A DNA stretch of 64,000 nt from contig SEFA01000022.1 in NCBI GenBank assembly GCA_004210455.1, forward strand, positions 1 through 64,000, given 5' to 3'. Below, in pieces: positions 16,908 to 24,900 of the stretch (position 1 is the first letter of the stretch; each line of letters opens with the position of its first letter). The stretch is from Rubrivivax sp. (GTDB lineage: Bacteria > Pseudomonadota > Gammaproteobacteria > Burkholderiales > Burkholderiaceae_C). The notes beneath the pieces are model-generated. The model had not been told where the DNA came from. It searched no databases and was given only the letters and a program-made list of their open reading frames with translations. The position numbers and the translations under genes were made by a program.

Positions 16908-17708
16908 TCAATCCAGACGGACGTACTCTGAGGAAGTCCTGATCACCTTGAAGCTGAATCTGTGCGGCAGAAGCCTGCGCAGCGTCGCAACCTCGGTGGC
17001 GGAGCAGGCGGGGTTGCGCCAAGTGAATCCTTGGACCTGTTCGAAAGCGGTTGAGGAGAAGAGGCGTCGGTAGTCTTCAAGCGGCGTGCAACGCTCGTTG
17101 AAATCCTTGTCATCCGTCGCGTCGAACTCTCCGAATTCGAGGGTCCTCAGTCCGGGGAATGCCTTGGAGTCGGCAAGGTTCCCGATGAAGCCCTGCGTCG
17201 CGAGCCCGGTGTCGAGGTTGAGGTAGCGCAAGGGATGACCCTGGCGCTTGAAGAACTCGTCGTTCGGGGCGGAGGGCGCAATCAGCGCATCGAGCACAGG
17301 CGCCTTGTGGAGCAGCCTCCCGAGTACGCCGTCCTCGTCGTAGCTGGATGCCACGATGCTCTTGTTGTGATCGCCGGGTGAGGTCTGGGCGATCGAGAAC
17401 AGCTTCAAGTTGCTGAAGGTAGATGGGGTGTCCAGGAGCTCGGTCAGGTCCCAGTTCCGGATGCCATTGGCGCCTTCGTCCGGACTGCGCAGCACGACCG
17501 AGACAAGGCGCTCCGCCGTGCCTGGACTTCGTAGCGCAAGGCAGACCTTCAGATAGGGCGCCTCCAGTGGCGATCCATAAAAGTCGACGCTCAGACCAGA
17601 CGCCTGTTCGACCACGGAGAGTCGCGCATAACGTGTCGGATCGAGATAGACCGTGTCGGGCCGCGAGAGTTCGTCGGCGAGGCGCCGGAGTGGGGGTGTG
17701 TCGTCCAT
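16908..17708 (-). CDS. Hypothetical protein with leucine-rich-repeat-like region
   Basis: The 266-residue soluble protein has repeated strand-like strings LRYLNLDTG and LRTLEFGEF spaced about 30 residues apart, as in STM4015-type LRR-like proteins that occur in polymorphic-toxin loci. No signal peptide or enzyme motif is seen. It forms a two-gene unit with the 90-residue protein downstream (four-base gap). With the Rhs relic nearby on the other strand, an orphan immunity role is plausible but unproven. The start ATG 17708 has no strong ribosome binding site. Confidence 0.6.
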   Translation of the reverse strand: MDDTPPLRRLADELSRPDTVYLDPTRYARLSVVEQASGLSVDFYGSPLEAPYLKVCLALRSPGTAERLVSVVLRSPDEGANGIRNWDLTELLDTPSTFSNLKLFSIAQTSPGDHNKSIVASSYDEDGVLGRLLHKAPVLDALIAPSAPNDEFFKRQGHPLRYLNLDTGLATQGFIGNLADSKAFPGLRTLEFGEFDATDDKDFNERCTPLEDYRRLFSSTAFEQVQGFTWRNPACSATEVATLRRLLPHRFSFKVIRTSSEYVRLD

Positions 17709-17821
17709 GGAACGTCGTCGATCGGAGTCCGTGAAAGTCGAAACGACTTTACAGCCGCACGACGACGTGGACGGTCGCCTCCGACCTCGGCGTAGCTTCC
17801 GCGTTCACCCCACCGTTCAAG

Positions 17822-17851
17822 AGATCCAGATCGCTCCCCCTTGCGTATAGA
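17822..17851 (+). promoter_or_regulatory. Candidate ECF (RpoE/ChrR-type) promoter
   Basis: AGATCC (17822-17827), an 18-base spacer, then TATAGA (17846-17851), 28 bases before the ATG of the first methyltransferase. The spacing and the ATCC core match the elements before the sigma gene and the FAD operon. Confidence 0.5.
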
Positions 17852-17878
17852 GCGCGTCCACCGCTTCCGGCCGCTCCC

Positions 17879-18940
17879 ATGGATCTCGACATCTCCTCGA
17901 TCGCCGTCCGGCTCGCCGAGCGCGGCCTGCTGCCGGAGGCCGCCGTGCGGCTCGGCATCCGGCGCCTGCTGCGTCAGCGTCTCGACGAGTCGCATCACCA
18001 CGACTACGAGACGGCCGCCGCGCTGACGCAGTCCTTCCTGGCTTCGCTGCGCGCGGCGCCGCTGGCCGTTCAGACCGAGAAGGCCAACGAACAGCACTAC
18101 GAACTGCCCGCCGCGTTGTTCGAGGCGATGCTCGGCCCCCAGCGCAAGTACAGCTGCTGCTGGTGGCCAGAAGGCGTCGACACGCTCGAAGCCGCCGAGG
18201 AGGCGGCGCTCGAAGCGACCGTCGCGCGCGCCGGGCTCGTCGACGGGCAGAGGATCCTCGAGCTCGGGTGCGGCTGGGGCTCGCTGAGCCTGTGGATGGC
18301 CGCCCGGTTTCCGGCAGCGGAGATCCTCGCCGTGTCGAACTCGGCCTCGCAGCGCGCCTTCATCGAGGGCCAGGCCGAAGCCCGCGGACTCTGCAACCTG
18401 CGCGTGGTGACCTGCGACTTCAACGCCTTCGGCGAGGACGGCAGCCTCGATGGCCGCTTCGACCGCGTCGTGTCCGTCGAGATGTTCGAACACTTGCGCA
18501 ACTGGCCCCGCGCCTTCCGCAAGGTCGCCGGCTGGTTGCGCGACGATGGCCGCTTTTTCATGCATGTCTTCGCCCACCGCGAGGCGCCGTACGCCTTCGA
18601 GGTCCGCGACGCCACCGACTGGATGAGCCAGTACTTCTTCTCCGGCGGGATGATGCCCAGCGACGACCTCGCGCTGATGTGCCAGGACGACCTCGCCCTG
18701 CAGGAGCGCTGGCGCTGGGACGGGCGCCATTACGCGCGCACCGCCGCCGCGTGGCTGGAGCGCTTCGACGCCCACCGCGCCGCGCTGTGGCCGGTCTTTG
18801 AATCGGTCTACGGCGCCAAGGACGCGCCGATGTGGTGGCAGCGCTGGCGGCTCTTCCTGCTCTCGGTCGAGGAACTGTTCGGCTACGACAAGGGCCAGCA
18901 GTGGTGGGTCAGCCACTACCTCTTCGCGCCCAGGCGCTGA
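17879..18940 (+). CDS. SAM-dependent methyltransferase, cyclopropane-fatty-acid synthase family (short form)
   Basis: The 353-residue class I methyltransferase has SAM motif ELGCGWG at 128-134, SVEMFEHLRNW after strand 4, and CFA-like C-terminal elements (YFFSGGMMPSDDL, WWVSHYLF). It lacks the long N-terminal lipid-binding domain of true CFA synthases and differs from the second family member at 24901. Related proteins act on unsaturated phospholipid acyl chains at the membrane, and some Rhodobacter homologues serve furan fatty acid synthesis (knowledge, from memory). It leads an operon with the DUF1295 and DUF6134 genes and has a candidate ECF promoter. Confidence 0.85.
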   Translation: MDLDISSIAVRLAERGLLPEAAVRLGIRRLLRQRLDESHHHDYETAAALTQSFLASLRAAPLAVQTEKANEQHYELPAALFEAMLGPQRKYSCCWWPEGVDTLEAAEEAALEATVARAGLVDGQRILELGCGWGSLSLWMAARFPAAEILAVSNSASQRAFIEGQAEARGLCNLRVVTCDFNAFGEDGSLDGRFDRVVSVEMFEHLRNWPRAFRKVAGWLRDDGRFFMHVFAHREAPYAFEVRDATDWMSQYFFSGGMMPSDDLALMCQDDLALQERWRWDGRHYARTAAAWLERFDAHRAALWPVFESVYGAKDAPMWWQRWRLFLLSVEELFGYDKGQQWWVSHYLFAPRR

Positions 18941-18950
18941 GGCCATCGAC

Positions 18951-19766
18951 ATGGCATTCCTCGAATCGCTGCCGCACCTTCCCGCGCTGGGCCTCACCGG
19001 CTTGCTGATCGCACTCGTCATCGCCGTGCCGACCTGGCTCGCGAGCATCCCGTTGCGCGATGCCAGCCTTGCCGACCGCGTCTGGTCGGCGTTCATCGCG
19101 TTGCCCGTCGTGTTCTATGTCTGGAAGAGTGGCGGCGACGCGCGCTCGACCGTGATGGCGGCGATCACGGTCGCCTGGGCGCTGCGCCTCGGCGTCTACG
19201 TCACGGTCCGCAACTGGGGGCACGGCGAGGATCGCCGCTATCAAGCCATCCGCGCGCGCAATCAACCGAACTTCGCGCTCAAGAGCCTGTGGCTCGTGTT
19301 CCTGCTGCAGGCGGTGTTGGCCTGGATCGTCGGCTGGCCGATGCTCGTGGCCAGCGCGCCGGGCGCCGCGCCTTGGGGCGCGTGGGACACCATCGGTGCC
19401 GTGTTGGCGATCGGCGGGCTGCTGGTCGAGACGATCTCCGATGCGCAGCTCGCGCGCTTCCGCCGCGATCCGGCCAACCGCGGCCAGGTGATGGACGGCG
19501 GTCTGTGGCGCTACTCGCGTCATCCCAACTACTTCGGCGAAACCTGCATCTGGTGGGGGCTCGGCGTGATGAGCCTGGCCGCCGGTGGATGGACGGGCGC
19601 CTGGGCCCTGGTCTCGCCGATGCTGATGACCATCCTGCTGCTGAAGGTCTCCGGCGTGACCTTGCTGGAGCAGGACATCGGCGAGCGTCGACCTGCCTAT
19701 CGCGACTACATCGCGCGCACGAGCGCCTTCATCCCGTGGCCGCCGAAGCGCGAGCGCGCAAGATGA
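18951..19766 (+). CDS. DUF1295 membrane protein (steroid 5-alpha-reductase-like)
   Basis: The 271-residue multi-pass membrane protein has the DUF1295/isoprenylcysteine-methyltransferase-like C-terminal motif GLWRYSRHPNYFGETCIWWG and LLEQDIGERRPAYRDYIARTSAFIPW. The family is related to NADPH-dependent steroid 5-alpha-reductases and probably reduces or modifies a lipid in the inner membrane. It begins 10 bases after the methyltransferase and its stop overlaps the next start by four bases (ATGA), showing translational coupling. A role in the same lipid pathway is inferred. Confidence 0.88.
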   Translation: MAFLESLPHLPALGLTGLLIALVIAVPTWLASIPLRDASLADRVWSAFIALPVVFYVWKSGGDARSTVMAAITVAWALRLGVYVTVRNWGHGEDRRYQAIRARNQPNFALKSLWLVFLLQAVLAWIVGWPMLVASAPGAAPWGAWDTIGAVLAIGGLLVETISDAQLARFRRDPANRGQVMDGGLWRYSRHPNYFGETCIWWGLGVMSLAAGGWTGAWALVSPMLMTILLLKVSGVTLLEQDIGERRPAYRDYIARTSAFIPWPPKRERAR

Positions 19767-20443
19767 CGGCGGCCTTCGGCGCATCCAAACGCGTCGCGGC
19801 AAGCGTGGCCGTCGTGATGGTCGGCACCTTCGGGCTTGCAGCGTCGGCCTGTGCCGAAACCTGGAACTTCGACGTTCGTCTGGACGGCAAGCCGATCGGC
19901 ACGCACCGTTTCACCGTCGACGGTCCGGTCGATTCGCGCGAGGTCACGAGCATCGCCGCCTTCGACGTCAGGCTGCTCGGCATCACCGTCTTCCGCTACC
20001 GCCACGAAGCGCGCGAGCGCTGGCGCGGGGACTGCCTGCAGCAGATCCGCAGCAGCACCGACGACGATGGGAAGCCGGTCAAGGTGGACCGACGCCTGGA
20101 ATCCGCCGCGCCCGGCGAGCCCGGCAATCCCGGCGAGTCCGACTGCCTCATGAGCTACGCCTACTGGAACCCGGCGCTGGTCCGCCAGCAGCGCCTGCTG
20201 AATCCGCAGACCGGCGAGGTGGACGAGGTCCGCATCGAGCGCCTGCCCGATGCGACGCTCCCCGTGGGCGGCCATGACGTCGACGCCTCGCGCTGGCGGA
20301 TCACGTCGACGGCGCCAGCCCGCGGCAAGTCCGCGCCGGCCCGCCAGGTGCTCACGCTGTGGCGCGACCGCGCGGACGGTCGATGGATCGGCCTCGACGC
20401 GCAGGTGAAGGGCGATCGCGTGCTGACCTACCGTTTGCCCTGA
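19763..20443 (+). CDS. DUF6134-type secreted protein
   Basis: The 226-residue protein has a signal peptide (about 1-31, ending ASACA) and a beta-rich mature part beginning TWNFDVRLDGKPIGTHRFTV, with RYRHEARERWRGDCLQQI and, near the end, a RQVLTLWRDRADGRWIGLD strand pair. This fits DUF6134, a lipocalin-like periplasmic family found with DUF1295 genes. It overlaps the DUF1295 stop by four bases. A periplasmic lipid carrier or binding role is suggested by context only. Two Cys residues in the mature part (DC near 91 and 128) could form a disulfide. Confidence 0.78.
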   Translation: MTAAFGASKRVAASVAVVMVGTFGLAASACAETWNFDVRLDGKPIGTHRFTVDGPVDSREVTSIAAFDVRLLGITVFRYRHEARERWRGDCLQQIRSSTDDDGKPVKVDRRLESAAPGEPGNPGESDCLMSYAYWNPALVRQQRLLNPQTGEVDEVRIERLPDATLPVGGHDVDASRWRITSTAPARGKSAPARQVLTLWRDRADGRWIGLDAQVKGDRVLTYRLP

Positions 20444-20483
20444 AGCAGAACCCAGAAGCAGAGCCCCGAAGCCGGAGACCAAG

Positions 20484-20951
20484 ATGAGACATCACGACGA
20501 TCCGATCGCCACCCGCGCGCCGACCTGGCGTTGGCCGCTCGCCTATGTGCTGACGCTCGTCGTCTTCCTGGGGATGGACGCGGTCTGGCTAGGCCTCAGT
20601 TCAGCCGCGCTCTATCAGCCGGCCATCGGTCATCTGATGGCTGCCACCATCGACTGGCGCGCCGTGGCGATCTTCTATCCGCTATACGTGGGCGGGCTGG
20701 TGTTCTTCGCGATCGCGCCGGCCCTGTCGGGTCGCCCCTTCGCGGGAGCGCTCGGACGCGGCGCGCTGTTCGGTTTCCTCGCCTACGCAACCTACGACTT
20801 CACCAACCAGGCCACGCTGCGCGACTGGCCCTGGCACGTGACGGTCATCGACCTCGTCTGGGGCTCGACCGTCAGCGGCGTCTCCGCCGCGGTCGGCTCG
20901 GCGCTCACCGCGCTCACATGCCGACGAGCGATCCGAACCAGCGGGCGATGA
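20484..20951 (+). CDS. DUF2177 family membrane protein
   Basis: The 155-residue inner-membrane protein has four helices and the DUF2177 signatures LGMDAVWLGL and FLAYATYDFTNQATLRDWPW followed by DLVWGS. The family often lies next to ECF sigma/ChrR pairs and photolyase genes in light-stress clusters. GGAG precedes ATG 20484 by eight bases. Its 3' end overlaps the end of the convergent ChrR gene by 38 bases, so the two genes share coding DNA tail to tail. Function unknown. Confidence 0.85.
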   Translation: MRHHDDPIATRAPTWRWPLAYVLTLVVFLGMDAVWLGLSSAALYQPAIGHLMAATIDWRAVAIFYPLYVGGLVFFAIAPALSGRPFAGALGRGALFGFLAYATYDFTNQATLRDWPWHVTVIDLVWGSTVSGVSAAVGSALTALTCRRAIRTSGR

Positions 20952-21690
20952 CCCCGTCGAAGTGCAGGCGGCCTTCAACGGCCGCCACGCAGATGCATTC
21001 GCTGCCGTCCTGCACTACCGGTTGATGGTGGACCTCGTCGTCGGCGAGGTCAAAGTCCCCCGGCCCGAACAACGACCGGCCGTCGTGGAAGCGGCCGTAG
21101 ATGATCTGCGTCAGTTCGGTGCCGCGGTGCGTGTGCTGCGGCAGGTACTTGCCCGCGCCGATGCGCAGCAGGAAGACGTTGGCCTCCGGCGCGTCCGGCA
21201 CGGTCACGCGGCTCCAGCGCATGCCGGGGCCCAGCCAGCGCCAGCGCGTCGCGTCACAGCCCGCCAGCGCCTTCGGCCAGACCGCGCCGGCTGGCAACGG
21301 CGGCGGCGCCGACACCTTGCGCGGTTTCGTCATGCTGTGGCCGCTGTGGCCGCTGTGTCCGCTGTGGCCGCTGTGGACGTCCTCCGCGCCGTGGGCGACG
21401 ACTGTCCGTCTGGTTCTGTCGAGTTGATCGATGCGGTCGAAAGCGCGTGCCAGCGCGTCCTCGCGCATCGTCGCCTCGGGCTGCTCATCGAGCACCACGC
21501 CGCCCAGCGCGCGCAGCATCGCCACGCGCTCGCGGCAGGCCGGGCAGAGCTCCAGGTGGGTCTCCGTCACCAACCGCATGCCGATCGGCAGCGCGCCGCT
21601 GGCGAGCGACAGCAGCAGCTCGTCGGCGGGGTGATGGCGGATCTCGAGGGGCGGCAACATGGTCGGGGAGGGCATCAGGAGTCGGGACAT
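20914..21690 (-). CDS. chrR: ChrR-type zinc-binding cupin anti-sigma factor
   Basis: The 258-residue anti-sigma factor has an N-terminal zinc anti-sigma domain: IRHHPADELLLSLASGALP and THLELCPAC give His20, His45, Cys49 and Cys52, the same set as in Rhodobacter ChrR. The C-terminal cupin domain (HTHRGTELTQIIYGRF, DEVHHQP) carries the second metal site. In the known system singlet oxygen causes ChrR to release the sigma factor. An unusual His-Ser-Gly repeat linker joins the two domains. The start ATG shares one base with the sigma stop (TGATG), so the two are coupled. An alternative start is Met11. Confidence 0.9.
   Translation of the reverse strand: MSRLLMPSPTMLPPLEIRHHPADELLLSLASGALPIGMRLVTETHLELCPACRERVAMLRALGGVVLDEQPEATMREDALARAFDRIDQLDRTRRTVVAHGAEDVHSGHSGHSGHSGHSMTKPRKVSAPPPLPAGAVWPKALAGCDATRWRWLGPGMRWSRVTVPDAPEANVFLLRIGAGKYLPQHTHRGTELTQIIYGRFHDGRSLFGPGDFDLADDEVHHQPVVQDGSECICVAAVEGRLHFDGVIARWFGSLVGM
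21334..21376. repeat. 9-bp tandem repeat in the chrR linker
   Basis: Copies of GCTGTGGCC at 21334, 21343, 21352 (one change) and 21361, with a partial fifth. On the minus strand they code repeated His-Ser-Gly between the zinc anti-sigma and cupin domains. The unit is a multiple of three and keeps the frame. Confidence 0.88.
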
Positions 21691-22445
21691 CACAGATCGA
21701 TCAGCCGGCGCAGGTGCGCCACGGCCAGCCGGATCCGCGACTTGACGGTGCCCAGCGGCAGGCCGAGCTCCGCCGCAATGCGGGCATGCGGTTCGTCGTC
21801 GTAGAAGGACAGGCGCAGCACCTGGGCCTGCTCGGGCGGGAGCTGGTTCAGCGCCTCGCACACCCGGCGCGACAGTCGCGTCGCGTCGGCCTGTTCGCCG
21901 ACGCCGGGCTGGTCAGCCTCCAGCCGGTCGAATTCGAAACATTCATCGCCGGCGCCGTCCAGCAGATGGCGCCGCGCGGCGTCGATGCGCAGCCGGCGCG
22001 CGATCGTGAAGATCCAGGTCGACACCGCCGCCTGCTTGGCATCGAACAGCGCCGCCTTGCGCCACACCATCACCAGCGCATCCTGCGCCAGGTCCTCGGC
22101 GGCGCCGTCGGTGCTGCCGGTGCGGATCAGATAGCTCTTCACCCGCGGCGCGAAGTACGAAAACAGCCGGCCAAAGGCCTCGCGGTCCTGCAGCTCGGCC
22201 ACGCGCAGCATCAGCGCCGGCCAGTCCTCCCCGGGCGGGGAGGGCGGCGCGCTGCGGTCGGGATCGATCGGGACGATCTTCAAGTGGCGGGCTTTCGGCG
22301 AGGACGGGCGTCGATGCGCTGGCGTCGACGCGGCGTTCGAGGATACGACGGAAACAGCCACGGGCCTGGCGCCCGGAGACACGGGTCTGGCGCCCGGCGG
22401 GGTGGCCGGGGCCGAGGTCGGTTCGTCGTGTCGCAAGGGGCCCAT
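21690..22445 (-). CDS. rpoE: ECF sigma factor paired with ChrR (RpoE/ECF11-like)
   Basis: The sigma factor core (about the last 180 residues) has region 2 (FGRLFSYFAPRVKSYLIRTG, AEDLAQDALVMVW, VSTWIFTIARRLRID) and region 4 (LPPEQAQVLRLSFYDDEPHARIAAELGLPLGTVKSRI), closely like Rhodobacter RpoE. It should direct RNA polymerase to NNATCC-N18-TA-type promoters, including its own. The start is uncertain: ATG 22445 gives 251 residues with a Pro/Ala-rich N-terminus and lies right where transcription should begin; a TTG at 22283 would give 197 residues, nearer the family length. It is coupled to chrR (one-base overlap). Confidence 0.86.
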   Translation of the reverse strand: MGPLRHDEPTSAPATPPGARPVSPGARPVAVSVVSSNAASTPAHRRPSSPKARHLKIVPIDPDRSAPPSPPGEDWPALMLRVAELQDREAFGRLFSYFAPRVKSYLIRTGSTDGAAEDLAQDALVMVWRKAALFDAKQAAVSTWIFTIARRLRIDAARRHLLDGAGDECFEFDRLEADQPGVGEQADATRLSRRVCEALNQLPPEQAQVLRLSFYDDEPHARIAAELGLPLGTVKSRIRLAVAHLRRLIDL

Positions 22446-22451
22446 GGACAC

Positions 22452-22480
22452 TCTTACGCGGCGGACGACGTCCCGGATCA
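22452..22480 (-). promoter_or_regulatory. Candidate autoregulated ECF promoter of sigma-chrR
   Basis: On the minus strand TGATCC (22480-22475), an 18-base spacer and TAAGA (22456-22452). This is identical in both boxes and spacing to the promoter element known for Rhodobacter RpoE. Transcription would start near 22445. Confidence 0.65.
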
Positions 22481-22552
22481 TCGCTCGATCGAGGATTTGC
22501 CACCATGCGGGCGACCTTCGCCCGTTCAAGTGGGGGATCCTTCACGGGCGAG

Positions 22553-22582
22553 GAATCCAAAACGCGGCCGACCGCGTAGAAG
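22553..22582 (+). promoter_or_regulatory. Candidate ECF promoter of the FAD-DUF1365-CFA operon
   Basis: GAATCC (22553-22558), an 18-base spacer and TAGAAG (22577-22582), 30 bases before ATG 22612. It is weaker than the divergent sigma promoter but has the same ATCC core and spacing. Confidence 0.45.
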
Positions 22583-22611
22583 CGCAAACAGCAAAGAACC
22601 AGGACGCGCCC

Positions 22612-24045
22612 ATGGACCGCCCCACCGACCGCCACAGCCTGCCGATGCCGCTCCTCGAAGAGGGACGCCGCTTGCGGGTGGCCGTCGTCGGCGCCGGCAT
22701 TTCCGGCCTGTCCTGCGCGTGGCTGCTGTCGAAGCGGCACGATGTCCAGGTCTTCGAGACCGAGGGCCGCATCGGTGGTCACAGCCACACGGTCGACGCC
22801 TCCTGCGGGCTGCGGCAGGTGCCCGTCGACACCGGCTTCATCGTCTACAACGAACCCGCCTATCCCAACCTGAGCGCGCTGTTCCGCCATCTGGACGTGC
22901 CGACGAACGCCTCGGACATGTCCTTCGCCGTGAGCCTGAACGACGGCGGGCTGGAGTACGCCGGCACCGACCTCAACGGACTGTTCGCCCAGCGCGGCAA
23001 CCTGATCCGCCCGCGCTTCTGGGGGATGCTGCGCGACCTGATGCGTTTCTACCGCGAGGCGCCCCGCGACGCCGCCGCCTGCGGGGACCTGTCGCTGGAC
23101 GACTACCTGGATGCACGCGGCTACGGCCGCGCCTTCCGCGACGATCACCTGTACCCGATGGGCGCGGCGATCTGGTCCTCGGCGGCGGCGGACATCGGAC
23201 GCTATCCCGTGGCCGCCTTCGTGCGCTTCTGCGAGAACCACGGGCTGCTGAAACTGACCGACCGCCCGGTCTGGCGCACCGTGGACGGCGGCAGCCGCGA
23301 GTACGTGAGGCGCCTGACGCGGGGGATCGAGGATCGCCTGCACCGCGACGAGGCGGTCATCGCCGTCGCCCGCGAGCCCGACGGCGTGCGGCTGCGCACC
23401 CGGCGCGGCGCGTGGACGCCGAGCTTCGACCACGTGGTGCTGGCCACGCACGCGGACCAGTCGCTGCGCATGCTGACGGTACCGACAGCCGAGGAGCAGC
23501 GCCTGCTGGGCGCTTTCCCCTACACGCGCAACCTCGCGGTGCTGCATCGCGATCCCGCGCTGATGCCGCGCCGCCGGGCCGTGTGGTCGAGCTGGAACTA
23601 CCTGGCAGGACAGGGTGACGCCGCGTTCGCCGGCGCCATGCCGGACGTCGCGCCGGACGTTGCGCGGGAAGCCTTGCAGCTGCCGCCGACGGTGACCTAC
23701 TGGATGAACCGTCTGCAGCCGCATCTGCCGCAAGGTCGCTACGCGTCGCCCTTGTTCGTGTCGCTGAATCCGTCGGTGGCGCCGCGTCCCGAGCACCTGA
23801 TCCGCACCGACGTCTACGAGCATCCACGGTTCGACGCCGGCGCGATCGCGGCCCAGCGCGAGCTCTGGTCGCTGCAGGGGCGGCAGCGCACCTGGTTCTG
23901 CGGCGCGTACTTCGGCTCCGGATTCCATGAGGACGGGCTTCAGGCCGGGCTGGCCGTCGCCGAGGCCCTTGGCGGCGTGCGACGGCCGTGGACCGTCGCC
24001 GGCGAATCCGATCGCATCCACCTGCCGCGGGCGGTGACCGCATGA
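22612..24045 (+). CDS. FAD-dependent oxidoreductase (amine oxidase/desaturase-like)
   Basis: The 477-residue flavoprotein has an N-terminal Rossmann FAD motif VVGAGISGL (GAGISG at 27-32) and the conserved GGHSHTVD, VDTGFIVYNEPAYPNL and C-terminal FCGAYFGSGFHEDGLQAGL elements of the NAD/FAD-binding family seen with DUF1365 and CFA genes. It probably oxidises or desaturates a membrane acyl chain next to the methyltransferase step (inference). AGGA lies before ATG 22612. It is the first gene of a three-gene operon, divergent from the sigma gene, with an ATGA overlap to DUF1365. Confidence 0.88.
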   Translation: MDRPTDRHSLPMPLLEEGRRLRVAVVGAGISGLSCAWLLSKRHDVQVFETEGRIGGHSHTVDASCGLRQVPVDTGFIVYNEPAYPNLSALFRHLDVPTNASDMSFAVSLNDGGLEYAGTDLNGLFAQRGNLIRPRFWGMLRDLMRFYREAPRDAAACGDLSLDDYLDARGYGRAFRDDHLYPMGAAIWSSAAADIGRYPVAAFVRFCENHGLLKLTDRPVWRTVDGGSREYVRRLTRGIEDRLHRDEAVIAVAREPDGVRLRTRRGAWTPSFDHVVLATHADQSLRMLTVPTAEEQRLLGAFPYTRNLAVLHRDPALMPRRRAVWSSWNYLAGQGDAAFAGAMPDVAPDVAREALQLPPTVTYWMNRLQPHLPQGRYASPLFVSLNPSVAPRPEHLIRTDVYEHPRFDAGAIAAQRELWSLQGRQRTWFCGAYFGSGFHEDGLQAGLAVAEALGGVRRPWTVAGESDRIHLPRAVTA

Positions 24046-24887
24046 GCACGCGGCCGGATGCGGACCTGCACTCGGCGATCTATCGCGGGCAGGTCATGCA
24101 CCAGCGGCTGCGGCCGCTGCGGCACCGGCTGCAGTACCGGATGTTCACGCTGCTGCTGGACCTCGACGAGCTTCCCGCGCTGGATGCCCGGCTGCGGTGG
24201 TTCTCGGTGGGGCGCTTCAATCTCTTCAGCTTCCGTCCGTCCGACCATGGCGACGGGACGGCCGGGGATGTGCCGGCCCTGCGCGCCCATGTCGACACCC
24301 GACTCACCCTGGCGGGGCTGCCGACCGGTGGCGCGATCCGGTTGCTGGCGATGCCGCGCCTCCTGGGCTACGCGTTCAATCCGCTGAGCGTCTGGTTCTG
24401 TCACGCGCCGGAGGGCCCGCTGCGCGCCATCGTCTACGAAGTCAACAACACCTTCGGCGAGCGCCACAGCTATCTGATCGAAGTCGACGAGGCGCAGCGC
24501 GCGGCGCCCGTGGTCGAGCAGCGCAGCGGCAAGCAGCTGTATGTGTCGCCCTTCCTCGGCATGGCGCTGGAGTACCGCTTCCGGATCGAACCGCCGCGCG
24601 AGCGGCTGTCGATCGGCGTGAGCGTGCATGACAGCGGCGATGGTGCGGCGGTCCTGAACGCACGGCTGGACGCTGCCCGCGCGCGGCTGACCGATGGTGC
24701 GCTGCTGCGCCTGCTCGTGACGCATCCGTTGCTCACGCTGAAGGTCGTCGTCGGCATCCACTGGGAAGCGCTGCGCTTATGGCTGAAAGGCGCTCGGCTG
24801 CACGAGCGGCCCGCCGCGCCGGACCGGCCCATGACGATCGTCCGCGCCGATGCCTCCACCCCCATTGAAACGACGCGACATGCATGA
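24042..24887 (+). CDS. DUF1365 family protein
   Basis: The 281-residue protein has the DUF1365 signatures: IYRGQVMHQRLRPLRHRLQY near the N-terminus, LLAMPRLLGYAFNPLSVWFC in the middle and VSPFLGMALEYRFRI later. The family is nearly always encoded between an FAD oxidoreductase and a CFA synthase and is thought to take part in modified fatty acid formation at the membrane. The start overlaps the preceding stop (ATGA); the CFA gene follows 13 bases downstream. Biochemical function is not established to my knowledge. Confidence 0.88.
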   Translation: MSTRPDADLHSAIYRGQVMHQRLRPLRHRLQYRMFTLLLDLDELPALDARLRWFSVGRFNLFSFRPSDHGDGTAGDVPALRAHVDTRLTLAGLPTGGAIRLLAMPRLLGYAFNPLSVWFCHAPEGPLRAIVYEVNNTFGERHSYLIEVDEAQRAAPVVEQRSGKQLYVSPFLGMALEYRFRIEPPRERLSIGVSVHDSGDGAAVLNARLDAARARLTDGALLRLLVTHPLLTLKVVVGIHWEALRLWLKGARLHERPAAPDRPMTIVRADASTPIETTRHA

Positions 24888-24900
24888 AGAGAGCTCGTTC

